A DNA stretch of 24,036 nucleotides, taken from JAZDLR01 sp964540995 (lineage in GTDB: Bacteria > Patescibacteriota > Patescibacteriia > UBA1558 > 2-01-FULL-52-15). The DNA lies in contig CAZIOU010000014.1 of the NCBI GenBank assembly GCA_964540995.1, positions 1 through 24,036 of the forward strand, written 5' to 3'. The notes beneath the pieces were generated by a model. That model did no database searches and was not told the origin of the DNA. It worked only from the letters and a program-made list of their open reading frames with translations. Positions 1 to 6,233 of the stretch are shown here, piece after piece; the stretch's first letter is position 1, and the number at the start of each line of letters is the position of its first letter. A program made the position numbers and the translations under genes.

Positions 1-79
1 AATTCGGCGCTGCTGTGTCGCCCGGCTTCCCGCATCCAATCAAGGTCAAACCGACCAAAACCATCAAAAGGTATTTCAT
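1..79 (-). CDS. Partial lipoprotein, N-terminal end only
   Basis: Only the first 26 codons are inside the window; the gene continues past the left edge. The peptide starts MKYLLMVLVGLTLIGCGK: a charged start, a hydrophobic stretch and a lipobox L-I-G-C, so the mature protein should be lipid-anchored at Cys16 (signal peptidase II). The ATG overlaps the stop of the upstream BRCT gene as ATGA, which indicates translational coupling in the leftward operon. Small phage lipoproteins of this kind include outer spanins (Rz1) and exclusion proteins; too little is visible to choose. Confidence 0.7.
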   Translation of the reverse strand, partial: MKYLLMVLVGLTLIGCGKPGDTAAPN

Positions 80-294
80 AAGCACCCCGCTATAAACGAT
101 TCTCCGTGAATCACTTTAATTTTCAAATCTCGGGCCTTCATCAGCTTGGATCCCGAGTGTTCGCCACTAATCAACATCGAAGTTCTTTCGGTGACGTGTG
201 GTTCGACAACATATCCAAGGGCTTCCAATCGCGACTTTAGATCGCTTCTTTTGATTGAGAACTCGCCCGTCAAAACAACAATCTTCTTTTCCAT
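76..294 (-). CDS. Stand-alone BRCT domain protein
   Basis: The 72-residue protein is essentially one BRCT domain of the type found at the C terminus of NAD-dependent DNA ligase (LigA). Visible marks are the opening beta strand KIVVLTGEF, the KRSDLKSRLEALGYVVEP helix-strand unit, TSMLISGEHSGSKLMKARDL (the LigA-like 'lv.G...gSKl.kA..l' signature) and IKVIHGESF. No ligase catalytic domain is attached. BRCT domains bind DNA ends, nicks or partner proteins, so a role beside phage or host DNA ligase or polymerase is an inference. The start is preceded by GAGGTG at good spacing, and the stop overlaps the next gene as ATGA. Confidence 0.85.
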   Translation of the reverse strand: MEKKIVVLTGEFSIKRSDLKSRLEALGYVVEPHVTERTSMLISGEHSGSKLMKARDLKIKVIHGESFIAGCL

Positions 295-339
295 AATGCA
301 CCTCGCTACTTGACTAAGTATATCGCGAATAGATAGTCT

Positions 340-388
340 ACGGACTGCAAATCCGTGTACGGGGGTGCGAATCCCTCTACCACCTCCA
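340..388 (+). other. attP-like core: 3' part of a tRNA-Cys gene
   Basis: A perfect anticodon arm (ACGGA, loop CTGCAAA with GCA anticodon, TCCGT; 340-356) is followed by a short variable loop, a T arm (GGGGG/CCCTC, 361-377), the 3' acceptor strand TACCACC (378-384), discriminator T and an encoded CCA (386-388). T73 and the GCA anticodon fit tRNA-Cys. The matching 5' acceptor strand (GGTGGTA) and a D arm are absent upstream, so this is not a working tRNA. Integrases often recombine at the anticodon-to-3' end of tRNA genes, and attP carries just this part. Phage genes lie on both sides, which fits attP rather than attL or attR. Confidence 0.65.
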
Positions 389-432
389 CTTTCCCGAACG
401 AATTCAATCGTTTAGAGAATTGTGAAGTTTTT

Positions 433-485
433 TGTAGTTAGCTCATTTCGAGACTGTAGTTAGCGAACTATCTACAGAACTACAG
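433..485 (+). repeat. Phased repeats beside the att core, candidate integrase arm sites
   Basis: TGTAGTTAGC occurs at 433-442 and again at 455-464, 22 bp apart (about two helical turns). CTGTAGTT (454-461) recurs inverted as AACTACAG (478-485), and CTACAG also sits at 472-477. The cluster begins 45 bp from the tRNA-Cys fragment. Arm-type sites of tyrosine integrases look like this, but no integrase is in the window to confirm it. Confidence 0.5.
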
Positions 486-614
486 GTAGAACCAATTAAG
501 GCCGACACGATTGCAAGGGAGATACCCCGATGCGAGTCGTCCACAAGCCAACCAACGTCACACACAGCTATCGGATGTTTGCCCCCCACGGGGCGTCGTA
601 ATCGTAGTAGTAGC

Positions 615-854
615 TCACGGGAAGGTCCAAGTTATCAGAATCCGCCGGTCGATCAGAGTCTTCGACACGAGGGCGAGGTTTCCGACTCTTGTCCGCACTT
701 CGTTTGAAATGTTTTTTCTTTCCCATTCCTGAAGGTTCCTCTCGATTCCGCTTTGTGTGAAGTAGGCCCGCTGCGCTTGATAGGACGCTTCCGATGTGGG
801 AGCTACCGCGCTTGAAGTGAGGACCATGAAAAGTAGTAGGGTGTTGGGTTCCAT
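615..854 (-). CDS. Small exported protein of unknown function
   Basis: The 79-residue protein begins with a short polar segment, a hydrophobic core (LLLFMVLTSSAVA) and a plausible signal peptidase I site near TSEA, so export to the periplasm is likely. The mature part has about 56 residues with no Cys and ends in RRILITWTFP. The pattern of a central 'SGIE' followed later by 'WTF' at the C terminus is reminiscent of small unnamed phage proteins, but I cannot name a family. The ribosome binding site is weak (GCGAG). It stands alone between two gene-poor stretches. Confidence 0.5.
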   Translation of the reverse strand: MEPNTLLLFMVLTSSAVAPTSEASYQAQRAYFTQSGIERNLQEWERKNISNEVRTRVGNLALVSKTLIDRRILITWTFP

Positions 855-1242
855 TATTAGTATCTCGCGGTTATTAGATTGATCTTAATAAGCGCCCCGT
901 TTTGGCAACACACGGGGCCACGTGTATAGAAGCAAGCCATGCTCACCACTTAATTCCGCAGGTGACTCGTCAGGTAGGCGTGCGCTAACGCCTCGTTCTG
1001 GGTTTCTATTAGAAATGCAAAGAAACTCCTATTCCCCGTCTTTCCGGGATGTCAGTCGATTTATCGGCGTGTCTCCAGTAGCTTGGTCCGCTCGCCACCC
1101 ATCACGGAATTTCACCGCGCCTTAGCCTCGTCCGACCGCCACAGCTTCCGCGCCTCCGACCAAAAATCATTTCTCCAAAACTTCTCGTTCCAATTTCAAA
1201 TGTGTTTCCATGTTCTTCCTCGACAAATATCACCGACCATCT
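855..1242. other. Gene-poor stretch with small hairpins
   Basis: No convincing gene is visible in these 388 bases. Minus-strand frames carry broken protein-like pieces, for example NEKFWRNDFWSEARKLW around 1165-1215, interrupted by several stops, so a decayed gene is possible. Two perfect hairpins are present: GCCCCGT/ACGGGGC (894-900 with 912-918) and AGGCGT/ACGCCT (976-981 with 988-993). Neither is followed by a T run, so they are not classic terminators. Two mutually exclusive stems around 1002-1026 use the same TTTCT and AGAAA blocks. Confidence 0.35.
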
Positions 1243-1413
1243 TCATTTCCTAACCTCAACCTTTTCACTTTTGTTATCCGTCACAATGGACAGGGCCAAC
1301 AAGACGTTGATAACGCCTTCCATAGAAACGCCGGTTAAGCGTACAATCTCGTTCAGTCTTTCAAGAGAGTCGCCGGAAAGAGTGACGGTTGTCTTTTTAG
1401 TTTTTCGTTTCAC
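1243..1413 (-). CDS. Ribbon-helix-helix-like small DNA-binding protein
   Basis: A 56-residue protein starting at GTG. A basic N terminus (MKRKTKK) is followed by a beta-strand-like TTVTLSG, then two helices (DSLERLNEIVRLTG, VSMEGVINVLLALSIV) with the small turn between them. This is the layout of CopG/Arc-type ribbon-helix-helix repressors, where the strand pairs in a dimer and enters the major groove. The GTG overlaps the TGA of the upstream gene (GTGA), so it is coupled to it. As the last clear gene before the gene-poor region it may regulate the operon; the target is unknown. Family assignment rests on shape only. Confidence 0.6.
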   Translation of the reverse strand: MKRKTKKTTVTLSGDSLERLNEIVRLTGVSMEGVINVLLALSIVTDNKSEKVEVRK

Positions 1414-1901
1414 TTCCCCTCCAGCGCGGCGATTAGCTCGGCGTCTTTAAGTTTGCTGATTTTCTTTGCCTTATTTTGTATTGCGTGGTCCACCTCATCG
1501 CTATACACATACTGAAGTTCTAAAATAGCGCAGTCCCTCTGCTCAACCAACTTCTCAATCACGCGCAGGAGTTTGGATTGAGACATCGTATGGTCGTAAG
1601 AATCAACAACATCACCACAATTGAACACCTCCATTACATCAACCCTCGTCGCCTCTTCAATCGCCTTGCGTAGTTTTTCGTTCATGGCTTCTTTCCAATC
1701 TAAAATCTTCTGTAAGTCTTCTATCAAATCTTTGAGCTGTGATTCTGATAGATTCCATTTATGCAAGGTGCTTCCGTAAGGTGACCCCTTCGAGCCGAGT
1801 AACCGCAGTCCGCTGCCTGACTTTTTATTTGTAATCAAAAGCTGAACTGGTCCGCCTGCATTGTTAACCGCTAACTCAAAACTATTTGCTGGTTTCTTCA
1901 T
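1410..1901 (-). CDS. Unknown 163-residue helical protein
   Basis: The start chosen is ATG at 1901 (MKKPANSFELAVNNAGG), preceded by AAAAGGAA and overlapping the upstream gene by 20 bases; an in-frame ATG farther upstream would add 17 residues within that gene. The N-terminal 50 residues look like beta strands (VQLLITNKKSG, GLRLLGSKG). From about residue 50 the protein is charged and helical, with long E/K-rich stretches and a C-terminal KISKLKDAELIAALEGK. No known family is recognised. It lies in the accessory, low-conservation end of the leftward operon. Confidence 0.65.
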   Translation of the reverse strand: MKKPANSFELAVNNAGGPVQLLITNKKSGSGLRLLGSKGSPYGSTLHKWNLSESQLKDLIEDLQKILDWKEAMNEKLRKAIEEATRVDVMEVFNCGDVVDSYDHTMSQSKLLRVIEKLVEQRDCAILELQYVYSDEVDHAIQNKAKKISKLKDAELIAALEGK

Positions 1902-2658
1902 GTTCCTTTTCCCCTTCCGCTTGCTCGATTGCTGCGATTTTCTTAATTGCATCGTTTAAATCTTCGCAGATAGTTTCAACTGTAGGTGTTCCGCCGTCTG
2001 GCGGTCGAAGTCCAGCGTTGTGCAAGACTCGCTTTGCAATCTCAATCACGGCCTTCGAGACCTCGGCCTCCCGCGCCTGCCGTGCGATGGTTTCTTTTGC
2101 CATCACTATGTAAACAAACTCGCATCCAAACTCGTCGTTATTTTGGATTTCTTGTTTGATCGCGTGTTTCAAACGCTCAACCTCCGCCCGTAGTTCATCT
2201 CTTTCGGTCTTTACATCAGCAATCTTCTTTATCAGTTCAATGATATTCTCTCGCTGCTCGTTATATTCAGTTACAATCTTATTGTGGGCAGCAATCGCCT
2301 GGTCCTTAGCTAGCCTCTTACACTCAACCTCGGCCCGTAATTCGCTACAGTTAAATTTAAGCTCCCTGTTGTTCTCTATGAGCAGAATCATTCTATCAAA
2401 TAAGTCGCGGCTGATTGCTTGTTCCTTAGCCACAATCTGGTCGTGGTCGGATGCGAGAACGACATCAATAGCGTCATCGTCAAGCCCGTCTACTTTTTCC
2501 TCATAGACGGCATAAGTGTTACCTACCATTTTTTCTAAATAAAAGTGCTTCATTTCTTTGCCGTCGCTCATACGCTTGCTCTCCTGCTCTTTTTTATACC
2601 AATATGTCTTTGTCCCAGTACTTGTGAATTTTCGGCGGCGGCGGAGGTCGTCGCTCAT
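1882..2658 (-). CDS. Coiled-coil protein of unknown function
   Basis: A 258-residue protein whose middle (roughly residues 75-175) is an extended heptad-like coiled coil: ELKFNCSELRAEVECKRL, IIELIKKIADVKTERDELR and so on. The first 30 residues are basic and aromatic (TGTKTYWYKKEQ), and the tail is acidic (EGEKEHEETSK). The start overlaps the stop of the 28-residue gene upstream as ATGA; an internal Met at residue 30 or 37 is an alternative. It sits downstream of an Ead/Ea22-like gene, and such long coiled-coil proteins are common in variable early regions of temperate phages. Confidence 0.65.
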   Translation of the reverse strand: MSDDLRRRRKFTSTGTKTYWYKKEQESKRMSDGKEMKHFYLEKMVGNTYAVYEEKVDGLDDDAIDVVLASDHDQIVAKEQAISRDLFDRMILLIENNRELKFNCSELRAEVECKRLAKDQAIAAHNKIVTEYNEQRENIIELIKKIADVKTERDELRAEVERLKHAIKQEIQNNDEFGCEFVYIVMAKETIARQAREAEVSKAVIEIAKRVLHNAGLRPPDGGTPTVETICEDLNDAIKKIAAIEQAEGEKEHEETSK

Positions 2659-2741
2659 GGGTGCCCCATGAAGTGGTTATATAAATCAACGACGACATAA
2701 CCGAGCAAAAGCCAAAAACCATATTCGTAAATTTTGTTCAT
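2655..2741 (-). CDS. 28-residue single-span membrane peptide
   Basis: The reading frame MNKIYEYGFWLLLGYVVVDL continues for eight residues to a TGA. It has a good ribosome binding site (AGAGGA, 7 bases from ATG), and both ends overlap neighbours as ATGA, which argues it is translated. Residues 7-20 are hydrophobic and could span the membrane once. Small toxin-like or holin-like peptides have this size, but nothing assigns a function. Confidence 0.6.
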   Translation of the reverse strand: MNKIYEYGFWLLLGYVVVDLYNHFMGHP

Positions 2742-3166
2742 AGTGTTTCCTCTTTCAACGCTTCGCGGGCTGTTTTGCCGCCAATGATTTGAAGAATGTT
2801 TGGAGAATACTCGTCACGCTGATACCCATACGAGTCAACGTCGCCGACGATGGTTCGCTTTGCTTCATGAAGGTCATCTTTGCGCGTGACCATCCAATTG
2901 TTGTGGTCAGCATAAAACCGCAACGCCGCCTCAAGTTTTTCAATTCGTGCAATGAGCCCAAGCACTGCCTCGGGGTTCGCGGCTGCGATGAATCGTTTGT
3001 CACCCATAGAGACTTCAGTATCACTGATTACAATACGCGACAGGTCAGTTTCACCTGTGTCGTAAGGATAGAATATGAGATGAGATGCGTCGTCTTTTCC
3101 TACTGTCCAAGGCCCAGGCGTTGCTTCCTCAGCAAGCTGCTTCAAGCGAACGGTTGAATCATTCAT
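2738..3166 (-). CDS. Ead/Ea22-like phage protein
   Basis: The 142-residue protein carries the hallmark EEATPGPWTVGKDD near the N terminus and, about 40 residues later, KRFIAAANPEAVLGLIARIE, the two conserved blocks of the Ead/Ea22-like family found in lambdoid and many other temperate phages. Family function is unknown; these genes are usually expressed early and are dispensable. The C-terminal half (KRTIVGDVDSYGYQRDEYSP) is not recognised. GAGGTGGACG precedes the ATG, and the start overlaps the upstream gene by 8 bases. Confidence 0.75.
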   Translation of the reverse strand: MNDSTVRLKQLAEEATPGPWTVGKDDASHLIFYPYDTGETDLSRIVISDTEVSMGDKRFIAAANPEAVLGLIARIEKLEAALRFYADHNNWMVTRKDDLHEAKRTIVGDVDSYGYQRDEYSPNILQIIGGKTAREALKEETL

Positions 3167-3470
3167 CGTCCACCTCTACAAACTTAACTTGTCTTACAGC
3201 AACCCTGTTACAATATTCGTCAGCTTCTTCCTTGGATTTAAAATGATAATCCCCAAGCCCGTTTGTGAATTCATTGATCCAAACAGCTCTAGAACTTTGT
3301 TGGTTGCTAACGGAAATAAACTCGCCGAAATAAATTAAGTAAATTTGGTTCATTTTTTCGACGGCGTGTTTCACCAAAAACTGATCGTCGGATTTAAGCA
3401 GATCGTGCAATCGAATCAATTCTTCGTTTATCTTTTCCGGAAGGTCCGAGAGTTGAGTTGAAGTCCACAT
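3159..3470 (-). CDS. Unknown 103-residue protein
   Basis: The start overlaps the upstream stop as TAATG and has GGAGG 8 bases before it. The first half is helical (LPEKINEELIRLHDLLK), followed by a hydrophobic beta-like segment (IYLIYFGEFISVS) and a C-terminal segment WINEFTNGLGDYHFKSKEEADEYCNRV. The 'F.skeeAdeyc' pattern resembles small phage proteins in which a short strand-helix unit reads a tag-like surface, but I cannot name a family. It is the third gene of a tight run of accessory genes. Confidence 0.6.
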   Translation of the reverse strand: MWTSTQLSDLPEKINEELIRLHDLLKSDDQFLVKHAVEKMNQIYLIYFGEFISVSNQQSSRAVWINEFTNGLGDYHFKSKEEADEYCNRVAVRQVKFVEVDDE

Positions 3471-3697
3471 TACAATTTCCTCCGTTGGTCTTTACAGTGA
3501 AGGTCGATGAAAGCGTAGAGCGCGTCGAGGTTCATCATATCAAGCCGCTTTCTTTCCACGGTTGCCATTGTCTCTTTCCCGTTCGGACAAATGAAAGTCA
3601 GCGTCGCCGTTTTTCCGTCCTGATTGTCGGTGAATTTCACTTCGACATCAGCTTGTGCCCAAACCATTCCAATCATTAAAACTAAGATCGCCGACAT
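3470..3697 (-). CDS. Small secreted protein
   Basis: 75 residues. MSAILVLMIGMVWAQA is a convincing Sec signal peptide with an AQA cleavage site, leaving a mature protein of about 59 residues with two Cys (FICPNG and LHCKDQ) that could form a disulfide in the periplasm. The region TATLTFICPNGKETMATVERKRL looks like a beta hairpin. GAGGG precedes the ATG, and the start overlaps the upstream gene by 16 bases. Function unknown; periplasmic location is inferred from the signal sequence. Confidence 0.65.
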   Translation of the reverse strand: MSAILVLMIGMVWAQADVEVKFTDNQDGKTATLTFICPNGKETMATVERKRLDMMNLDALYAFIDLHCKDQRRKL

Positions 3698-3894
3698 AAT
3701 TCCCTCGGTAGCATAAGTTTTCGATAGTTCACTTCATGGTCGCGGTTCGGAAATCGAGAGACCGAATCGTAGACATCAACGGTCACTCTCAAATGGCTGT
3801 ACTCGATCAGTCGCGCGGGCAACTCAACCCGCGTCTGGACCGGACCCTTGTTCGTGTTTAATGTGATGAACATTGTGCAGATTAGTGTCAGCAC
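3682..3894 (-). CDS. Unknown 70-residue protein, GTG start
   Basis: The start is GTG with a near-perfect AGGAGG five bases upstream, which is the reason for choosing it. The N terminus (LTLICTMFITL) is weakly hydrophobic and may be a short signal or membrane anchor. The remainder (VELPARLIEYSHLRVTVDVYDSV) is beta-rich. It overlaps 71 bases of the end of the large upstream reading frame, so one of the two ends in this overlap may be wrong. No family recognised. Confidence 0.5.
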   Translation of the reverse strand: MLTLICTMFITLNTNKGPVQTRVELPARLIEYSHLRVTVDVYDSVSRFPNRDHEVNYRKLMLPRELCRRS

Positions 3895-5326
3895 GTTTTC
3901 CTCCTGTTAAGAGTGTGAATCGTCCTTGAGCTACGGCGAGAGTGCGCCGCCACATTGCAATTTGAACTTCTCCAACTTCAGGGTTCCCGCCAGCTTCGGA
4001 ACGGTGATACCAACGAAGTGCTCCCTCGACGTTCGGAGCCCCGCCTAAAGTTACAGGCCGTTTCTTTTCATATAGCCGGGCCGCGAGCTTCGAGAAGAAA
4101 GTCGGGCGCTTCATGTTGCAAGCGTAGAGAGTCGCAACGAGGTTCACGTCTTGGTCCACGTCGTCGCCTGTCTTTCGAACCGGCTTCAGTTGGTCGTCCA
4201 TTGTTTTGAAGGGAAGAAGGACAAACCCAATCTGAACCATCAAAAGTAAATCGGTGAGACAAACTAGGAAGCCGGGTAGATAGGCCCGTGCCATGAACGG
4301 GAGAATCCTCGGCAATAAAAAATCCGGCAGGAACTTCCGTGTTCCATCGGTGTCGTGGGTGTTGGGGGCGAAACCTAGCCGGAGGATGGTCTTCATAACC
4401 ATCGAGTTGAATTCTTTTGAATCGCGACGAAGGGCCGCTCCGAATACCGGAACGAGTTGATCGCCGCTGACTGTGTTAGTCGGAAGGTTGGTCCCTCGAC
4501 GATAGACGCCGGGGGACACGCGGAGTTTTGCTAGTTGGATGTACCAACGGTCGTGGAGTAGGGCGAGAAGGCCGACTCTGTTCAACTGGTCGCCCCGGTC
4601 TCCGTCTCGTTGGGTCGGAAGTCCTCTGTCGTCCACGATCATTTTCATTCCTCCGGGCTTCCAAGTTTGAAGCCGATCTAATTCCTTCGCGCTATACTCG
4701 CCACTGTTAGACTTGGTTCCATTCAAAACGCTATCGGTTAGGATTACCCAAGCCTCGTGCTCAGCCAAGACGCCTAGCTTTTGGGCCTCGGGGATTCGTA
4801 CATCAAACGAAGGCTCGCCGAATAGTTCACTCAAAGACCGCTCGTCTGGTCGTATGGGTGTGGCGGTAAAGCCAAACGGCTTCGCTTTGAAATGCTTTAA
4901 GATTCGCGACCATGATTCAGCCGGTGCGTGGTGTGCCTCATCAACGAATACATAGTCGAATGTTTTTCGCTTGAACGTCTTTAGGTGATTCTTTCTAGAT
5001 AGGGTAGGGATAGACGCAACCATCACAGTCGTGTCTGTTTCCCGCGAACCCGAATCGAACACTCCAACGCTAACGCCGGGAAGCATTGACGTGATTCGTT
5101 CGTTGGCTTGTTGAATCAACTCTTGAGTGTGGGTCAACCAAAGGAATCTCAATTTCGGATTCTTCTTTAGTAGCTCCGCAATCATTCGTCCGGCGACGTT
5201 AGTCTTTCCCGTACCCGTAGCCATTACGTTGAGTGCGCGGCCTTCTGTTTCAAGGGCCGTCAAGTTTGCCTTTACAGATTTGGTCTGCAAGCGGTTTAGC
5301 TTTTGAATCACAGTATTGCGTTCCAT
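3824..5326 (-). CDS. Truncated SF2 helicase fused in frame to an unrelated phage protein
   Basis: A 500-residue open frame. Residues 1-225 are domain 1 of a DEAD/DEAH-type superfamily 2 helicase: Walker A MATGTGKT (35-42), LTHTQEL (motif Ia), DEAH (129-132) and TATP (154-157). The second RecA-like domain with motifs IV-VI and its arginine finger is missing. From residue 227 the sequence changes to an unrelated protein (DDRGLPTQRDGDRGDQLNRV, hydrophobic stretch about 345-370, then ALRWYHRSEAGGNPEVGE), resembling a family of unnamed phage proteins. A perfect GGAGG lies at the junction, seven bases before an in-frame ATG at 4642, so the second part may be made separately (3824-4642). The end overlaps the next gene by 71 bases. 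Helicase activity is doubtful. Confidence 0.7.
   Translation of the reverse strand: MERNTVIQKLNRLQTKSVKANLTALETEGRALNVMATGTGKTNVAGRMIAELLKKNPKLRFLWLTHTQELIQQANERITSMLPGVSVGVFDSGSRETDTTVMVASIPTLSRKNHLKTFKRKTFDYVFVDEAHHAPAESWSRILKHFKAKPFGFTATPIRPDERSLSELFGEPSFDVRIPEAQKLGVLAEHEAWVILTDSVLNGTKSNSGEYSAKELDRLQTWKPGGMKMIVDDRGLPTQRDGDRGDQLNRVGLLALLHDRWYIQLAKLRVSPGVYRRGTNLPTNTVSGDQLVPVFGAALRRDSKEFNSMVMKTILRLGFAPNTHDTDGTRKFLPDFLLPRILPFMARAYLPGFLVCLTDLLLMVQIGFVLLPFKTMDDQLKPVRKTGDDVDQDVNLVATLYACNMKRPTFFSKLAARLYEKKRPVTLGGAPNVEGALRWYHRSEAGGNPEVGEVQIAMWRRTLAVAQGRFTLLTGGKRADTNLHNVHHIKHEQGSGPDAG
4650..4654 (-). promoter_or_regulatory. Internal ribosome binding site inside the fused helicase frame
   Basis: GGAGG followed after 7 bases by ATG at 4642 (or after one base by ATG at 4648), exactly where the helicase sequence stops and the second protein begins. 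This is what would remain if two neighbouring genes were joined by a deletion. It predicts a separate 272-residue protein. Confidence 0.6.
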
Positions 5327-5346
5327 AAGGCCCCCAAAGTTAAAAG

Positions 5347-5607
5347 TTAATCACTCGAATCAATGCACGAAGCGAGTAGTGTCAGGGTCCCGTCGCTCTC
5401 AACTCCATAGGTCCCGTAACCCAATTGGGTCGTGAACTTTGATGAAATGAGGTCGTTCGGGCGGGCTTCCAATTTCGTCGGTAGCCCGTTGTTTTGGTTG
5501 CGATACACGAAGCTGTGATAACGGGGGAGAACTTGGTCGAGGTCCTCGCGAACGTATTCTGTGGCACAGCGACCGGCGGACTTTCCTATAAACTTGACTG
5601 CGTTCAT
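5347..5607 (-). CDS. Unknown 86-residue protein
   Basis: The frame is open farther upstream, but the start is placed at ATG 5607 because it overlaps the stop of the preceding gene as ATGA and has AGAGGTG just before it. The protein (MNAVKFIGKSAGRCATEY...) has no membrane segment or known motif. The C-terminal part (TTQLGYGTYGVESDGTLTLL) is glycine and tyrosine rich and probably beta. It is the gene immediately before the helicase fragment. Confidence 0.6.
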   Translation of the reverse strand: MNAVKFIGKSAGRCATEYVREDLDQVLPRYHSFVYRNQNNGLPTKLEARPNDLISSKFTTQLGYGTYGVESDGTLTLLASCIDSSD

Positions 5608-5789
5608 TGCATCACCTCTTTGAGCTTGGATTCTGGGAACCAATTCGAATTCACTTTGTAGAAGAACTCGGTCCCGCGAGACTGGCAGTCCTCGATTCGA
5701 CCTGCTTGGGTTAGAGCCTTGACGCCGTAGTGAATCGCGTAGACGTATGAGACCGCTTGACCTAGGTGGAACTTTGGTTGGTTTATCAT
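5604..5789 (-). CDS. Small SH3-like phage protein
   Basis: 61 residues from ATG 5789, chosen because it overlaps the upstream stop as TAATG; longer in-frame starts would lie inside the neighbour. The pattern KFHLGQAVSYVYAIHYGVKA, then GTEFFYKVNSNWFPESKLKEV at the end, matches small phage proteins built like an SH3 or KOW barrel ('k..G..V.y ... yykV..nWfpEs.L'). Such proteins often bind nucleic acid or a partner, but no specific role can be given. Confidence 0.6.
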   Translation of the reverse strand: MINQPKFHLGQAVSYVYAIHYGVKALTQAGRIEDCQSRGTEFFYKVNSNWFPESKLKEVMQ

Positions 5790-6118
5790 TAGCAACCAGC
5801 CCTTCGTTCGCCATATTCTTCCCAAGCTGCTTGATTATTTAGACGTTCTTCCATTTTTGCGTGGTGGTATTCTTTTGGCGAACAAACGCGAACTGATATC
5901 AAGACAGGTTCGTGGTACACATCCACGGTAACAAACTGAGGTTTCCCAGAAATGTTAGTCGCCAAGTTCCAATATCGTTGCTGTTGTAGAGCTTCGGCGC
6001 GTCTAGAAACTTCAACTCGATGTTTTCGGATAGCTAACTTAAGCTCCGAAAGTTTCATATATGTAACGAGAGACTTTTTGTCGCCTTCTAGTGAAGTTGT
6101 CTTTACTCTTAAAAACAT
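5789..6118 (-). CDS. Unknown 109-residue protein, first gene of a leftward sub-operon
   Basis: ATG 6118 is preceded by GGAGG with 5-base spacing, so it is preferred over the in-frame ATG 27 codons upstream. The first 60 residues are basic and helical (LSELKLAIRKHRVEVSRRAEALQQQ), the middle is a beta segment (PQFVTVDVYHEPVLISVRVC) and the end is charged (EERLNNQAAWEEYGERRAGC). No family recognised. It is divergent from the membrane protein gene at 6234, with a 115-base intergenic region carrying phased GATAG repeats. Confidence 0.6.
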   Translation of the reverse strand: MFLRVKTTSLEGDKKSLVTYMKLSELKLAIRKHRVEVSRRAEALQQQRYWNLATNISGKPQFVTVDVYHEPVLISVRVCSPKEYHHAKMEERLNNQAAWEEYGERRAGC

Positions 6119-6152
6119 CTGAACCTCCGATGAATTCAGTCTGCTACCTTTT

Positions 6153-6227
6153 GATAGAAAAAGATAGCATTTGATAGAAGGTGTCTCACAATGGGACATT
6201 TGAGGTTTGGAAGGAATTTACCGATAG
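6153..6227. repeat. GATAG repeats on one face of the helix between divergent genes
   Basis: GATAG occurs at 6153, 6163 and 6173, exactly 10 bp apart, and again at 6223, still in 10-bp register. The two outer copies of the first three lie in a 10-bp direct repeat TTTGATAGAA (6150-6159 and 6170-6179). The cluster sits between a leftward gene (start 6118) and a rightward gene (start 6234). A regulator-binding array is the natural reading; TTGATA at 6151 could also serve as a -35 box. Confidence 0.4.
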
Positions 6228-6233
6228 GCGGGA

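Noticed and set aside
340..388. A functional phage tRNA-Cys
   Set aside because: No 5' acceptor strand (GGTGGTA) or D arm can be found upstream, so the molecule cannot fold as a full tRNA.
922..1125. Rightward open frame of 67 codons
   Set aside because: Composition is Ser/Arg/Pro rich without a ribosome binding site and lies in a region with no coding signal; treated as chance.
1202..1450. Rightward open frame of 82 codons
   Set aside because: It is antisense to the better supported ribbon-helix-helix gene and the end of its neighbour.
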